From assembly GCA_020638995.1 (NCBI GenBank), contig JACKHM010000005.1, positions 620,001-684,000 of the forward strand: DNA of 64,000 nt. Direction: 5' to 3'. The notes beneath the pieces were generated by a model that did no database searches, was not told where the DNA came from, and saw nothing but the letters and a program-made list of their open reading frames with translations. The position numbers and the translations under genes were made by a program. Source of the stretch: Planctomycetaceae bacterium (lineage in GTDB: Bacteria > Planctomycetota > Planctomycetia > Pirellulales > Pirellulaceae). Shown piece by piece: positions 17,908 to 27,130 of this stretch. The number at the start of each line of letters is the position of its first letter. Position 1 is the first letter of the stretch.

Positions 17908-18247
17908 GACAAGTAGCCTTTCGAGCGATCATCTAGTACTGCGGTCGATTGGTTCACATCAGAAGATTCATGTCGTCAAAAATGATACACGATTCCAAGA
18001 TCTGGATGCAGAATGCGACAAACTGGTTAAAGGTTGAATGCATTTTGTCCGAGGGCGTGTCCCGAATGATGTTCAAAATTGATTCGATACCGAGAAAATT
18101 AATCGCTTCATTTGTTTCGGCATCGTGTTTGCTTATGGATGAGCTCCGTACTTTCGAAGCAGCCAGCGAGCCATCGGCAGAGAAGCCGAGTCGTGCTGTT
18201 CGAGCTATCAGAACTACCAACCACGGCACCATCAGGGAGGAATTCAG
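17908..18247. other. intergenic region upstream of csrA
   Basis: These 340 bases separate the divergent TPR gene and csrA. I see no supported gene; the short open frame that runs into csrA from 17949 has no family features. The last bases contain AGGGAGGA just before the csrA ATG, a strong ribosome site that also holds two GGA triplets, the core of CsrA-binding sites, so autoregulation is possible. Confidence 0.55.
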
Positions 18248-18508
18248 ATGTTAGTACTTAGCAGAAAAGTTGGACAGAGGCTGGTCATCGACGATAATAT
18301 CACGATCGTCATCAATCGAATCGCCGGTAATCGAGTTCAAATCGGCATCGAGGCTCCCGACGATGTCCATATCATGCGAGGCGAATTGGACAAAATTCGT
18401 CGGCAATTTAGTGGAAACGACGAAGCCAGTTCCGTTGATTCTGTTCCGGTTGTACTTGCCGCTGAATTCGACGCCGCATCGGAGTCTACGTCGCGTTCGA
18501 TTCACTAA
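18248..18508 (+). CDS. csrA: CsrA/RsmA translational regulator
   Basis: An RNA-binding regulator that blocks or stabilises mRNAs at GGA-containing leader sites. The complete core is present: MLVLSRKVGQRLVIDDNITI, then VQIGIEAPDDVHIMRGEL. Leu4, Arg6 and Arg44, which contact RNA in known CsrA proteins, are conserved. It has 86 residues, about 25 more than E. coli CsrA, the excess being an Ala/Ser/Glu C-terminal tail. Its ribosome site AGGGAGGA is itself GGA-rich. Its 3' end overlaps the convergent DegT-family gene by 23 bases. A second csrA lies at 21860-22279. Confidence 0.96.
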   Translation: MLVLSRKVGQRLVIDDNITIVINRIAGNRVQIGIEAPDDVHIMRGELDKIRRQFSGNDEASSVDSVPVVLAAEFDAASESTSRSIH

Positions 18509-19658
18509 AGGCCGCATGCACTTTTAGGAACGCCGCGGCGACTCGTTCGATCGTGGAGCGCGATTCGAGTAGCACTGGGTGATGAAGAAGGATGGTGCTT
18601 TCGGCTGCTCGCGCGGAGTGTTCCAGTTCGCCTACGCGACGACACCGGCTCGAACCTCGCTTGGTAAAGCCGCGGAAACCCGCGTCGATCGCAACTCCTT
18701 CCGCTCGCATGGCGGCCAGAAAGTTTTCACGACTCTCCGCAAAAACGGCTTCGTCGAACAACCACGCAAGCTTGAAAAGTGCGGCGGCGCTCTCATTTGG
18801 TGTGCTGTCGATTGGAGCGAGCCCGCTCAGCCTACGAACCTTCTCGCGAAGAAACTTCGCATTGTCGCGACGAATCGCGTTTCTCGCGTCGAGCTGCGCA
18901 ATTTGCGGCAGAAGGACCGCGGCTTGGAGCTCGCTCAGCGGGAATGCGTTATTACCTTGTTCGCAGAAAGATTTCGCCCGCTGATAGACTTCTTCTCGAG
19001 CGGTAACGATAGCACCGCCACGCCCCGCGGTTAGCAACTTACTGCCACCGAAGCTGAATACTCCAACATCACCCCACTGCCCCGCGCGGCGGCCTTCAAT
19101 TTGACCACCTGGCGTCTGACAAACATCCTCCACGATCTGAAGCCCGCGCCGATCGGCAATTTCTCGTAGGGAACTCATCGGAACAAGGCCACCGTGCAGA
19201 TGCGAAACAACCACCGCGCGGGTGTCGGGTCCCACGGCTCGCTCAACCAACGTGACGTCCAGCGATGAACTAGCGGGATCGATGTCGACGAGTACCGGGC
19301 GTGCTCCAATCGATTCGATGCTGCGAAAGTTACCACTGAAATCGTAGCCGGCCAGAATTACCTCGTCCCCGGGTTTGACCAGCAATGCCCGGAGCGCCAA
19401 CTCGACCGCAAATGTTCCGCTGCAGCAACAAAGCGCAAATGGCGCATCCTGATATTCTGCGAGCCTCGATTCTAGCGTTCGGACGTGCGGGCCGTGGTAA
19501 CGCCCCCAACTGCCATCCGCGAAAGCGGCTTCCAGGGCCTGCTGTACCGCAAGGTCAGCCAACGGCCAGGACGGTGGGCCTTCGGGGATTGTGGGTTCGC
19601 CACCGAATAATGCGAGATTTCTTAGCCGTGGATTCGCTGATTCCCTCATAGTTCCCAT
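18486..19658 (-). CDS. DegT/DnrJ/EryC1/StrS family aminotransferase
   Basis: A PLP-dependent aminotransferase of the sugar-modifying class: SGTFAVELALRALLVKPGDE binds the cofactor phosphate, VEDVCQTPGG carries the Asp that holds the pyridine nitrogen, and the Schiff-base Lys is residue 207 in FSFGGSKLLTAGRGG. Length is 390 from the ATG at 19658; the frame remains open for 27 more residues upstream, but these do not resemble the family. Members usually add an amino group to keto-sugars for surface polysaccharide or antibiotics. No sugar gene is next to it, so its substrate is unknown. The 3' end overlaps csrA. Confidence 0.9.
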   Translation of the reverse strand: MGTMRESANPRLRNLALFGGEPTIPEGPPSWPLADLAVQQALEAAFADGSWGRYHGPHVRTLESRLAEYQDAPFALCCCSGTFAVELALRALLVKPGDEVILAGYDFSGNFRSIESIGARPVLVDIDPASSSLDVTLVERAVGPDTRAVVVSHLHGGLVPMSSLREIADRRGLQIVEDVCQTPGGQIEGRRAGQWGDVGVFSFGGSKLLTAGRGGAIVTAREEVYQRAKSFCEQGNNAFPLSELQAAVLLPQIAQLDARNAIRRDNAKFLREKVRRLSGLAPIDSTPNESAAALFKLAWLFDEAVFAESRENFLAAMRAEGVAIDAGFRGFTKRGSSRCRRVGELEHSARAAESTILLHHPVLLESRSTIERVAAAFLKVHAAFSESNAT

Positions 19659-19857
19659 GTTTGCTCGCTCGCGTTTTTCTTGACTAGGAGGGCAATTTGC
19701 GAGCCGTTCTAGCGAAGCGACCGGTGGATCAAAAAACACGCTTGCTCGATTTCAACGAACTCGATACTCTGCTCGCCCAATCTCCTCTCAGTCTAGTCGA
19801 CATTGCGGGCCTTCACATCCGACAAAATGTCGATGCCTCCGTTCGGAATTGTCAGCC

Positions 19858-21858
19858 ATGCTGCAACGCTCCGCACAAGCAATTTGGTGCGAGAGACGGC
19901 CTCGTTACGCGAGCCCATCATGCATGATTGTGCTACTCGCTGCGTGCGTGCTTGGCGGTTGCTCATCGCAAAAGTATCTGAAGATCCGTCCCGTTCCCCA
20001 GAACCCCTTGCAAGGTCCTTTGCAGTTACTGTCCTTCTATGGACCACAGCCTAGCCGGCGCACCGAGGAACTGCTGCGTCGATACGACGTAGCAGATGCC
20101 AATTCAGAAGAAGTACTGACGCGACTTCAAGCCGAGATCGAAAGTGATCCTTCGACCGACAAGCTCTATTCGTTTGCCGAACTTGCATACATCAACGGCA
20201 AGCGAGCCGACGCCATGGGCAAACGAGGTCAGGCAATGGAATTGTACGGGGCTGCGGTCGCGCATGCGTATTGGTATTTGTTCGACCCGCAATTTGATCG
20301 CTTTCGCAATCCGTACGATCCACAGTTTCGAGGAGCCAGCGATCTTTACAATGCCGCACTCGAAGGAGCGATGCGACTGGCAAACCGTGAGACACAACTT
20401 CGCCCTGGCAGCACGTATATGATCGGGACAGGCCAACATCAGTTCAACATTTCCGTCGTCGCCCACGGCAACTGGCACGAGGATGACTTCGAAAGGCTGG
20501 AGTTTGTCTCGGACTATGAGATCGAGAACTTATCGTCACGGCATCATTCATACGGACTCGGCGTGCCGCTGATCGCCGTCCGGCACCCTCACAGTGACGA
20601 AGATCCTGCCGAAAAGTTTTATCCACCCGGCCTAAGCTTCGCCGTGACCGCATTCCTGCGAGTTGCTCCAAGGATGGAGGGTCACGAACACCAGCCGCAT
20701 CAGTGCGTGCTCGAATTGCATGATCCGCTGAATTCCCGCGACATCGTCGTCTCAAATCGCCTCGTCCCCATCGAAACAGACCTGACAACTCCGCTCGCCT
20801 ATTTTCTGGACAATCCCGATTTTGAAGAAAGCAAAAATATCGCGACCTGGGCACTCTTGAACCCCGCGAGTGCCGACTCGCTACGCGGCCTGTTCATGCT
20901 CGAGCCGTACGATCCTCGAAAAATTCCTGTTGTCATGGTTCATGGCCTTTGGTCCAGTCCCGTTACATGGATGGAGATGTTTAACGAACTCCGATCCTTC
21001 CCTGAGATCCGCAGTCAGTACCAATTCTGGTTCTATCTGTACCCAACGGGACAGCCTTTCTGGACCAGCGCAAAACAGATGCGTGATGACCTGGCGGAAG
21101 CGCGCCAGAACCTTGATCCCTCTCGCAGCACGCTGACGCTTGATCAGATGGTACTCGTGGGTCACAGCATGGGTGGCCTCGTCTCGAAACTCCAGACATT
21201 GGACAGCGGTGATGACTATTGGCACTTGCTGACGGACCGTCCGTTCGAGGAGCTCGAAGCGGACCAACAAACTCGCGACGCACTCGCCAGGACCGTCTAC
21301 TTTGAACCTAATCCTTCCATTCGCCGCGTGATTACAATTGGCACGCCGCACCGCGGCAGCGAGTATGCGAATGACTACACGCGTTGGCTGGCGCGAAAAC
21401 TCATTTCATTGCCTGAAATGATGATCTCCGCGACAAGCCGACTGAATCGCGACAATCCAGGCTTCTTTCGAAATAGGGAGCTGTTAACGATCTCGACGAG
21501 CATCGATTCGTTGTCTCCGGATTCGCCAGTCTTACCCGTAATGCTGCGCTCGCCGCGTTCGCCGTGGACGATCTACCACAACATCGTTGGACTGGTACCG
21601 GAGGCAGGTATCGTCGGTTCGTTGGCAGGGAGAAGCGACGGGGTTGTTACTTATGAGAGTGCTCACCTGGACGATGTGGCTTCGGAGATAACGGTTCCCG
21701 CCGATCACTTGACCGTTCATCACCACCCGCGGGCCATATTAGAAGTACGACGAGTCTTATTGGAACATCAAGCGTTCGCGGTTGCGGAGATGCGTGGTCA
21801 AAGTGAGGCGATCCCTGCCTCGTTTGATCGGCTCCAATCCAATCGACCGGTGGAATGA
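19858..21858 (+). CDS. lipase-like alpha/beta hydrolase, probable lipoprotein
   Basis: A large exported esterase-like protein of 666 residues from the ATG at 19858. The lipobox VLGGC puts the lipidated cysteine at residue 35, after a basic n-region and the hydrophobic stretch MIVLLAACVL. The N-terminal half is helical and all-purpose (EVLTRLQAEIESDPSTDKLY). The hydrolase domain starts near residue 355 with VVMVHGLWSSPVTW; the nucleophile is Ser437 in GHSMGG, the probable acid lies in GRSDGVV and the His in PADHLTVHH. A start at 19924 directly at MIVLL is possible but would lack basic residues. It ends 1 base from the convergent second csrA gene. Confidence 0.88.
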   Translation: MLQRSAQAIWCERRPRYASPSCMIVLLAACVLGGCSSQKYLKIRPVPQNPLQGPLQLLSFYGPQPSRRTEELLRRYDVADANSEEVLTRLQAEIESDPSTDKLYSFAELAYINGKRADAMGKRGQAMELYGAAVAHAYWYLFDPQFDRFRNPYDPQFRGASDLYNAALEGAMRLANRETQLRPGSTYMIGTGQHQFNISVVAHGNWHEDDFERLEFVSDYEIENLSSRHHSYGLGVPLIAVRHPHSDEDPAEKFYPPGLSFAVTAFLRVAPRMEGHEHQPHQCVLELHDPLNSRDIVVSNRLVPIETDLTTPLAYFLDNPDFEESKNIATWALLNPASADSLRGLFMLEPYDPRKIPVVMVHGLWSSPVTWMEMFNELRSFPEIRSQYQFWFYLYPTGQPFWTSAKQMRDDLAEARQNLDPSRSTLTLDQMVLVGHSMGGLVSKLQTLDSGDDYWHLLTDRPFEELEADQQTRDALARTVYFEPNPSIRRVITIGTPHRGSEYANDYTRWLARKLISLPEMMISATSRLNRDNPGFFRNRELLTISTSIDSLSPDSPVLPVMLRSPRSPWTIYHNIVGLVPEAGIVGSLAGRSDGVVTYESAHLDDVASEITVPADHLTVHHHPRAILEVRRVLLEHQAFAVAEMRGQSEAIPASFDRLQSNRPVE

Positions 21859-21859
21859 C

Positions 21860-22279
21860 TCATTCGTTCGAAAGGGCTGGCGATGCGACCGCGTTTGTAC
21901 TACGCACCAAGCGCGCTAGTGGTGCCCCGCCGCTCTGCTTTGGGGAACAGCGTCTGACATGCAGGCACGATGACCGGCGACTGGATAGCTTTTTTAGAAA
22001 CTCCCACTCCATCTCCGAAACCGTCGCCTCTTCTTCAGACTGCTCCGAATCGCCAGTGTTCGGCGACACGGCCGAACATGCCGCTTCCACGCCAGAATCC
22101 TCGGGCATTTCGATATCGAGACTTTCAGCAAGGTTCGGCAACTCTCCTCGCAAGACACGAATGTCACGAGGAGCTTCGATTCCAATTCGAACCGTGTTTC
22201 CCTTGAGCTTCAGGATTGAAATGGTGATGTTATCGCCGATGTGAATCTGTTCTTGCGTCTTCCGTGTTAAGACAAGCAT
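21860..22279 (-). CDS. csrA: second CsrA-like regulator with long C-terminal extension
   Basis: The first 50 residues are a full CsrA core: MLVLTRKTQEQIHIGDNITI, then VRIGIEAPRDIRVLRGEL, with Leu4, Arg6 and Arg44 retained. The next approximately 85 residues are foreign to CsrA: first acidic (DSEQSEEEATVSEMEWEFL), then basic and Ser-rich. The ATG at 22279 has a GGAG site; the frame is open upstream but the family begins at this Met. The protein is clearly different from the csrA at 18248, so it is an old paralogue rather than a recent copy. The extension might bind a partner or be dispensable. Confidence 0.9.
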   Translation of the reverse strand: MLVLTRKTQEQIHIGDNITISILKLKGNTVRIGIEAPRDIRVLRGELPNLAESLDIEMPEDSGVEAACSAVSPNTGDSEQSEEEATVSEMEWEFLKKLSSRRSSCLHVRRCSPKQSGGAPLARLVRSTNAVASPALSNE

Positions 22280-22584
22280 GGCACACTCCGTTGTGTTGAG
22301 AGAAGAGAGTTTGAAGGGGGTGAGAAGCGGGAGCATACTAACGCACACCTTGGGCCAAACCGCCTGCATTGATCCAGAGCACAATGCAAAGCGTTACAGT
22401 GTTGTGACTTACACCACTTCACTGGCGGTGCATTCGCTTGGACACTTGGTGTACAGAATTACAACCAGCTTGAAAGAATTGCTCGATCAACGACTCCACG
22501 CTCCCGGCACTACTGACTTTTCGAGTGTCCAGACCGTCGTAGAGCGATTTAAGTTCTGAGCCACCGTTTCGGCAAACGATCCGA

Positions 22585-24273
22585 CTAGCGTGCCTGATAG
22601 AACTGGTTGCGGAGGAACGCTTCGCGAGGCTTCTCGGCAACTGGGCGAACCGACCGAATAAAGGCTTTTGGTACTAGCCCCGTCGTGCTGATCGGTTCGA
22701 CTAGTTGATGTTCAGCGGTGTTTCCGGCTTCATCGCGAACTTCAAGTCGCAGATATATTTCTCTCGGAGTATTGGGGTCGACGCTCCAGTAATACTGCTG
22801 CGTGTTGGGCAAACCAGCAGCGATCGTTGTCCAGGGGCCCGTTGGGTGTTCGCTGAACAATAACGTGACGGCTCGCTCCCCGATTGATTCGTCGATGATC
22901 TCCCAACGAATGTCCAGTTCGCCGGCGTGGACTCCGTCGCCGTACGCCGCCGATGAAATGCGAGCAATGGGTCGCGTCGTATCGACACCAACCCAAATGT
23001 CAGCGAGATCACCTTGATGTGGAGCCGGTGTTGCCAGTCCGTTTCGTCCTACGATGACAACACGGAATCCATAGATCCCTTCACTTTCGACATGCACCTC
23101 AAGCGGACTGCGAAGATCGTCGTCGAGACTCCAACGTACCCACGTCTGACCGAAATCTTTCGAGCCCCAAAGTTGCACCTCATCCACACCCTCGGGTCCA
23201 ACGGAGTCAAGCTCATAATCGAGTTGGAAGTGCAGTGAGTTCGTCATGCGCGCACGCTCTCCGGGCGGCAGAGACGAACGGGCCGAGTATTCGGGATTTG
23301 ATGAAGTAGTTGCAGCATCGGGAACACTGGTAACTGCACTCGATACTCCCGGCGCCTCCGGCTCGTATCTACCCGTGTTCACCTCACCGACTTGCGTACC
23401 GAGTTCGCTTCCCTGGTCCGCTGAAGTACCATTCGCGGATTCGGCTCGCAACTGGTTATTTGCGGGCCACCTCGTGGATTCGATTGTCGGCTTGAAACTG
23501 GCTGTCGACGAGTTCTGATTGCTGCCATCAACAATAGGCGAGGGCGCAATTTGCGCGACCGGCGTCGTTGAATTTTGAACACCACCAGCACCGCTTATGG
23601 CCCGATTGGGAACTCGCGACAGGGTAACCTGCCGGTTCACGACAGACTTGTTGCCCGCTCCGTCAGCGACTTCGGCCCGAACCGTCACGTTGGAAGCCTC
23701 CCCTTCCAGAAACCACGTCATTTCGCCCAACAGTGATCCTGGCGTACTCCATGATTTCGAATTATCAATCGCTACGGATCGCCATGCCCCTCCCGGAACC
23801 GTTTGATAGTCGATAGTTAAGCTCTTGGGATCAAGCGTCGGATCTGCGACTTTCCACGCGGTTGTGACTTCGCCTCCCGAGCCAGCAACGGCAGTGAATT
23901 CCATTTGCGGTTGCTTGGTATCGACTTGGACATGTAGCTCGGGCCGCAATTGCTCGACTGGCGGAACACTACGTTGCGGATCGATGGTTCGCGAAGTGAA
24001 CCAAAAGTCTCCATCACCCGCTGCGCGGAACGGAAAGTTCTTCGCCGTTGGAACTTGTCGCCCGTAGAAATGCCACGTCTTTCCAGCATCTTGCGAGACG
24101 AACAATTGAACCTCGCGCGGCATCCCACGAGAGAGATCCACGGAAAATGGAATATTAAAAGTTGTTTGGCGGGTAACCCACGGTTTTAGTGTGGGCGCAG
24201 GGGAGTCCGCGTCGACAGTAGCAACGCAGAAACAGAGCGCCATCAAGGCGCACCACGGCAGAACCAATCGCAT
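22585..24273 (-). CDS. secreted protein with BNR/Ig-like modules, unknown function
   Basis: A 562-residue protein with a signal peptide (residues 1-22, WCALMALCFCVATVDA). Repeated modules contain BNR-like turns, SQDAGKTWHFYGR near residue 65 and SKDFGQTWVRWSL near 370, and Ig-like strands with RAEVADGAGNKS or RLEVRDEAGNT. The middle (about 235-340) is a Ser/Thr/Asn/Pro-rich linker. No catalytic motif is seen. It probably acts in the periplasm or at the surface as a binding or scaffold protein. The family is not characterised as far as I know. Confidence 0.8.
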   Translation of the reverse strand: MRLVLPWCALMALCFCVATVDADSPAPTLKPWVTRQTTFNIPFSVDLSRGMPREVQLFVSQDAGKTWHFYGRQVPTAKNFPFRAAGDGDFWFTSRTIDPQRSVPPVEQLRPELHVQVDTKQPQMEFTAVAGSGGEVTTAWKVADPTLDPKSLTIDYQTVPGGAWRSVAIDNSKSWSTPGSLLGEMTWFLEGEASNVTVRAEVADGAGNKSVVNRQVTLSRVPNRAISGAGGVQNSTTPVAQIAPSPIVDGSNQNSSTASFKPTIESTRWPANNQLRAESANGTSADQGSELGTQVGEVNTGRYEPEAPGVSSAVTSVPDAATTSSNPEYSARSSLPPGERARMTNSLHFQLDYELDSVGPEGVDEVQLWGSKDFGQTWVRWSLDDDLRSPLEVHVESEGIYGFRVVIVGRNGLATPAPHQGDLADIWVGVDTTRPIARISSAAYGDGVHAGELDIRWEIIDESIGERAVTLLFSEHPTGPWTTIAAGLPNTQQYYWSVDPNTPREIYLRLEVRDEAGNTAEHQLVEPISTTGLVPKAFIRSVRPVAEKPREAFLRNQFYQAR

Positions 24274-24596
24274 CTCATCCCCCCTGAGTCTTCCCTGACT
24301 CCGCGTGTCGGTAGAGACTCGCGTCTTGTTCGTATCGGCGCGGTAACGCGAGAAGCTTTAGGGGTAGATTCACCCGGGAAACGTAGGCAATTTAGGCGCC
24401 GGGTGCGGATTTGAATTTGTCGATAGCTCGCGGTTTTCGACGCTGAAAGCTGGCGAGGAATCAGATCCGTTCTGCCAAATTCTCGACACTCGTTCGAAAA
24501 CATTCTCTAAATTTTGCATCTTGTTTCTCCAAACATTAATCTACTCTGGCGACACTGTCGTTTGTGACCTTCCGCACTTGTCGACGGAGAGATGCC
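24274..24596. other. intergenic region between divergent genes
   Basis: These 323 bases separate the BNR/Ig-like gene (minus) from the small lipoprotein gene (plus). No gene, clear hairpin or promoter could be supported. Confidence 0.5.
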
Positions 24597-24755
24597 ATGG
24601 GGTGGGTTTCCAGAATCAGCTTTGCAGCCTTTGTGTTTACCGTGATTGCAGTAACCGGCTGCGGCGGTGAAACAGCGACTTCGTCACCGGTGACGCCGAC
24701 GAGCGATGCACCGCCGCCCGGCCCAGAGCCCGTGTTAACCGAAGAAGGTCCGTAA
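24597..24755 (+). CDS. small lipoprotein paired with DUF1559 gene
   Basis: A 52-residue protein: a signal sequence with lipobox VTGC (MGWVSRISFAAFVFTVIAVT) and a short Pro/Thr/Ser-rich mature part. The ATG at 24597 is preceded by GGAGAG. It sits 54 bases before a DUF1559 gene on the same strand, as the small lipoprotein at 62185 sits next to another DUF1559 gene. Function unknown. Confidence 0.75.
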   Translation: MGWVSRISFAAFVFTVIAVTGCGGETATSSPVTPTSDAPPPGPEPVLTEEGP

Positions 24756-24809
24756 CGGGCGTGACGCGTTGGAACCTAATTTCGCTTTCAGCAGGCAAGG
24801 TGTTTCAAA

Positions 24810-25751
24810 ATGTTAACGTACAGCCGCTACGGGAGTCGCCCAACGGGGTTCACGCTCGTTGAATTATTGGTTGTCATTGCCATCATCGGAATTCTCGTCG
24901 CGCTCCTATTGCCTGCGGTCCAGGCTGCGCGCGAAGCAGCTCGGCGCATGCAGTGTTCCAACAATTTGAAACAGTTGGGTGTTGCAACGCACAATTACCA
25001 CGACACCTACAACAGCCTGCCGTATGGTGTGAACGCAGGCTGGGGACATTCATGGACGGCGTTTATTCTTCCACAAGTCGAGCAGTCTGCGCTGTACGAT
25101 ACGATCCCAAGACCCTTTAACGACAGCGGAGCTTGGACTGGAACGGATGCCCGAAGCCTTGCGCTAATTGCGCTGGCACAAACCTACGTGCCCGTCTTTC
25201 GTTGTCCATCTCAACCGGGACCGCAAAAGGAACCCTTGAATATCAACGGGTTGGCTGATCGCGCCATTAACAACTATCTGGCTTGTGCCGGCGGAGATGC
25301 ACAGAACGACAACAACGGGACCAACGGAATGGATCGTTCGAATGGCATGTTCAATTCCAGCATCTTCACCGCCGCTACAACGAGGCCGCCTTATCGGTTT
25401 CGCGACGCTATTGACGGACTTTCGAACACGCTGCTGGTCGGTGAATCGAAATACCAACTTGACATCAACAAAGGATGTGACATCTGCGACCGTTATCTCT
25501 TCTATCACATGAACGCCGACAGCGGTAACGGAAGTGACTTTTCGGAGGTGCTCGGCTCAACCTACTATCAGATCAATAATCAGGCGAACAATACCAGCGA
25601 GCGAGAACTGGCTTACTCGAGTTACCATCCAGGTGGCGCGATGATCGTGCTATCGGATGGTGCGACGCGTTTTGTTTCGGAGACGATTGATCTGACGACG
25701 TGGCGAGGAGTCGGCTCACGAGCCAATGGCGAAGTACTAGGCGACTGGTAA
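24810..25751 (+). CDS. DUF1559 prepilin-type protein
   Basis: An exported pseudopilin-like protein of 313 residues. The type IV prepilin signal is complete: basic leader, then GFTLVELLVVIAIIGILVAL, with cleavage expected after the Gly and methylation of the Phe. The DUF1559 core follows: AVQAAREAARRMQCSNNLKQ, YHDTY, and at the end SYHPGGAMIVLSDGATRFV. The family is hugely expanded in planctomycetes; no member has a settled role, but a pilus-like surface or periplasmic fibre is plausible. Preceded by a small lipoprotein gene. Confidence 0.93.
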   Translation: MLTYSRYGSRPTGFTLVELLVVIAIIGILVALLLPAVQAAREAARRMQCSNNLKQLGVATHNYHDTYNSLPYGVNAGWGHSWTAFILPQVEQSALYDTIPRPFNDSGAWTGTDARSLALIALAQTYVPVFRCPSQPGPQKEPLNINGLADRAINNYLACAGGDAQNDNNGTNGMDRSNGMFNSSIFTAATTRPPYRFRDAIDGLSNTLLVGESKYQLDINKGCDICDRYLFYHMNADSGNGSDFSEVLGSTYYQINNQANNTSERELAYSSYHPGGAMIVLSDGATRFVSETIDLTTWRGVGSRANGEVLGDW

Positions 25752-25797
25752 ATGCCCACGCTGCTGCACCGCGCCCACGTCCATAGCACAGCGAATT

Positions 25798-26670
25798 CTA
25801 CGAGTTTGGGCGCGGTAATTGGTCGATGACACCAGACAAGAATTTCGCCAGCCGATCCGTCGCTGTTAACGCATCTTCTTTCAACTTCCACATGTCTTTG
25901 ACGCTTGACGGTCGATTGACGATCGCACCAGCTACTGCCCCCAACTTTCCTGCTAACGACTTTTGGACGAGCAGGCTTTCGATCTCTTTTGGCAACTCGT
26001 CGTCGATTGCATCACTAATGATTCGCACGGACATAAACTTAACAGCTTTGTGCTGACAGGCTTGGGCGACCGCGAGTGTTTCCATGTCGCAAGCCAGCGC
26101 CGAGTGCTGTGTCCCAAGTTGTTCCTTCATCGCGCGAGTGCGAATCAGTTGATCGACAGTCAACAAACGCCCTACGTGTAGCGATGGTGAGGCTGCAATC
26201 GAAGCCCGATCTACCGACAGACCGACTGAGAGCCGCTGGCCTTTTGCGTCAACAACCTCTTCGGCCAAAAGAAAATGCCCTCGTCGTAACTCATCGTGCA
26301 ACGAGCCGGCAAAACCCGCCGAGATCACCCAGTTCGGTCGATGCAACTCGATCACATCGGCAGCCACACTGCCTGCGGCCTCGATTCCAACTCCAGACTC
26401 GACGATCAGCACATGCCGCCCGTTCAATTGCCCGCGATGTTCGGTATGCGAGTAGCAGCGAGTTGTGGTGCATTCTTGTAGCAAATCAACGAGTCCGCCT
26501 GATTCCACGCCGAGCGCAAAAACGACAGCAGTGTCGATCGGGGGCAGCGGCTCGTCAGTTCCCATCTCGTGGGTCGTGCGGTCGCGAGACACGCCATTCA
26601 CCACGACGCTGCGCAACTGCTCGTGTGCCGCATTCCGCACCAAATTGGTTACTAACCACCGGAGTATCAT
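25798..26670 (-). CDS. nucleoside phosphorylase / MTA-SAH nucleosidase-like protein
   Basis: A 290-residue protein. After about 45 residues with an amphipathic N-terminus (MILRWLVTNLVRNAAHEQLR) the nucleosidase fold begins: TAVVFALGVESGG, VISAGFAGSL, CDMETLAVAQACQ and VRIISDAIDDELP, which correspond to the purine- and ribose-binding segments of MTAN/PNP proteins. Members cleave 5'-methylthioadenosine or SAH or serve in hopanoid and other pathways; which one cannot be told. The long C-terminal tail is helical. Converges with the DUF1559 gene, and stands alone. Confidence 0.85.
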   Translation of the reverse strand: MILRWLVTNLVRNAAHEQLRSVVVNGVSRDRTTHEMGTDEPLPPIDTAVVFALGVESGGLVDLLQECTTTRCYSHTEHRGQLNGRHVLIVESGVGIEAAGSVAADVIELHRPNWVISAGFAGSLHDELRRGHFLLAEEVVDAKGQRLSVGLSVDRASIAASPSLHVGRLLTVDQLIRTRAMKEQLGTQHSALACDMETLAVAQACQHKAVKFMSVRIISDAIDDELPKEIESLLVQKSLAGKLGAVAGAIVNRPSSVKDMWKLKEDALTATDRLAKFLSGVIDQLPRPNS

Positions 26671-27130
26671 CAGTTCGACATCCTAGACGTCCAAATAACT
26701 ACAGTGATTATTTAAGCACAGGAAGCAGATCGCGTCGATTGCTCAATTGTCTCAACTAGTTTCGGCAACGGTCTGGCTTCGCTCCCAATGCGATCAGCCC
26801 GAAACTCGCGTGTTTCAGACTTTGCCAGAACTCTCGTCTATGCCCCATTCGATATCAAAGCCACTGCGGGGGGCGCCACGTCGACGTTGAACTCGTATGT
26901 CCCGAAATACTTACTTGCCATTAGCGAAACAGCCGAGGTCATGGTACCTGCTTCAATCCGTGCGTCAGAAGAGAACTCGCTTTTTCTGCGGTAGGACTAA
27001 GCGCCCTGACCAATCGAATTCTCTAAGGTCTGCCCCCTAACTGGGCTGATTGCCGTGCTTGCCGTTGGTATACTGCCTCGGGGCAAAGTTCGGAATTGGA
27101 CTCTTTCTAACGCTTTGAAAGCGATGCTCC
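26671..27130. other. intergenic region upstream of the kinase fusion gene
   Basis: In these 460 bases I find no supported gene; the open frame 26788-26994 has no start context or family features. It should carry promoters for the divergent phosphorylase-like gene and the kinase fusion gene, but none could be assigned. Confidence 0.5.

Noticed and set aside
17949..18254. Frame of 101 codons running into csrA
   Set aside because: No ribosome site, no homology by eye, and it occupies the csrA leader.
24843..24975. Near-identical DNA at the starts of the four DUF1559 genes as a mobile repeat
   Set aside because: The similarity is confined to the coding of the prepilin signal and AVQAAREAARRM core, which is conserved at protein level; flanks differ and no terminal repeats were seen.
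26076..26759. Plus-strand frame of 227 codons
   Set aside because: Antisense to the phosphorylase-like gene, very Arg/Pro/Ser-rich, no family features.
26788..26994. Plus-strand frame of 68 codons
   Set aside because: Random-looking composition and no ribosome site; left as intergenic.
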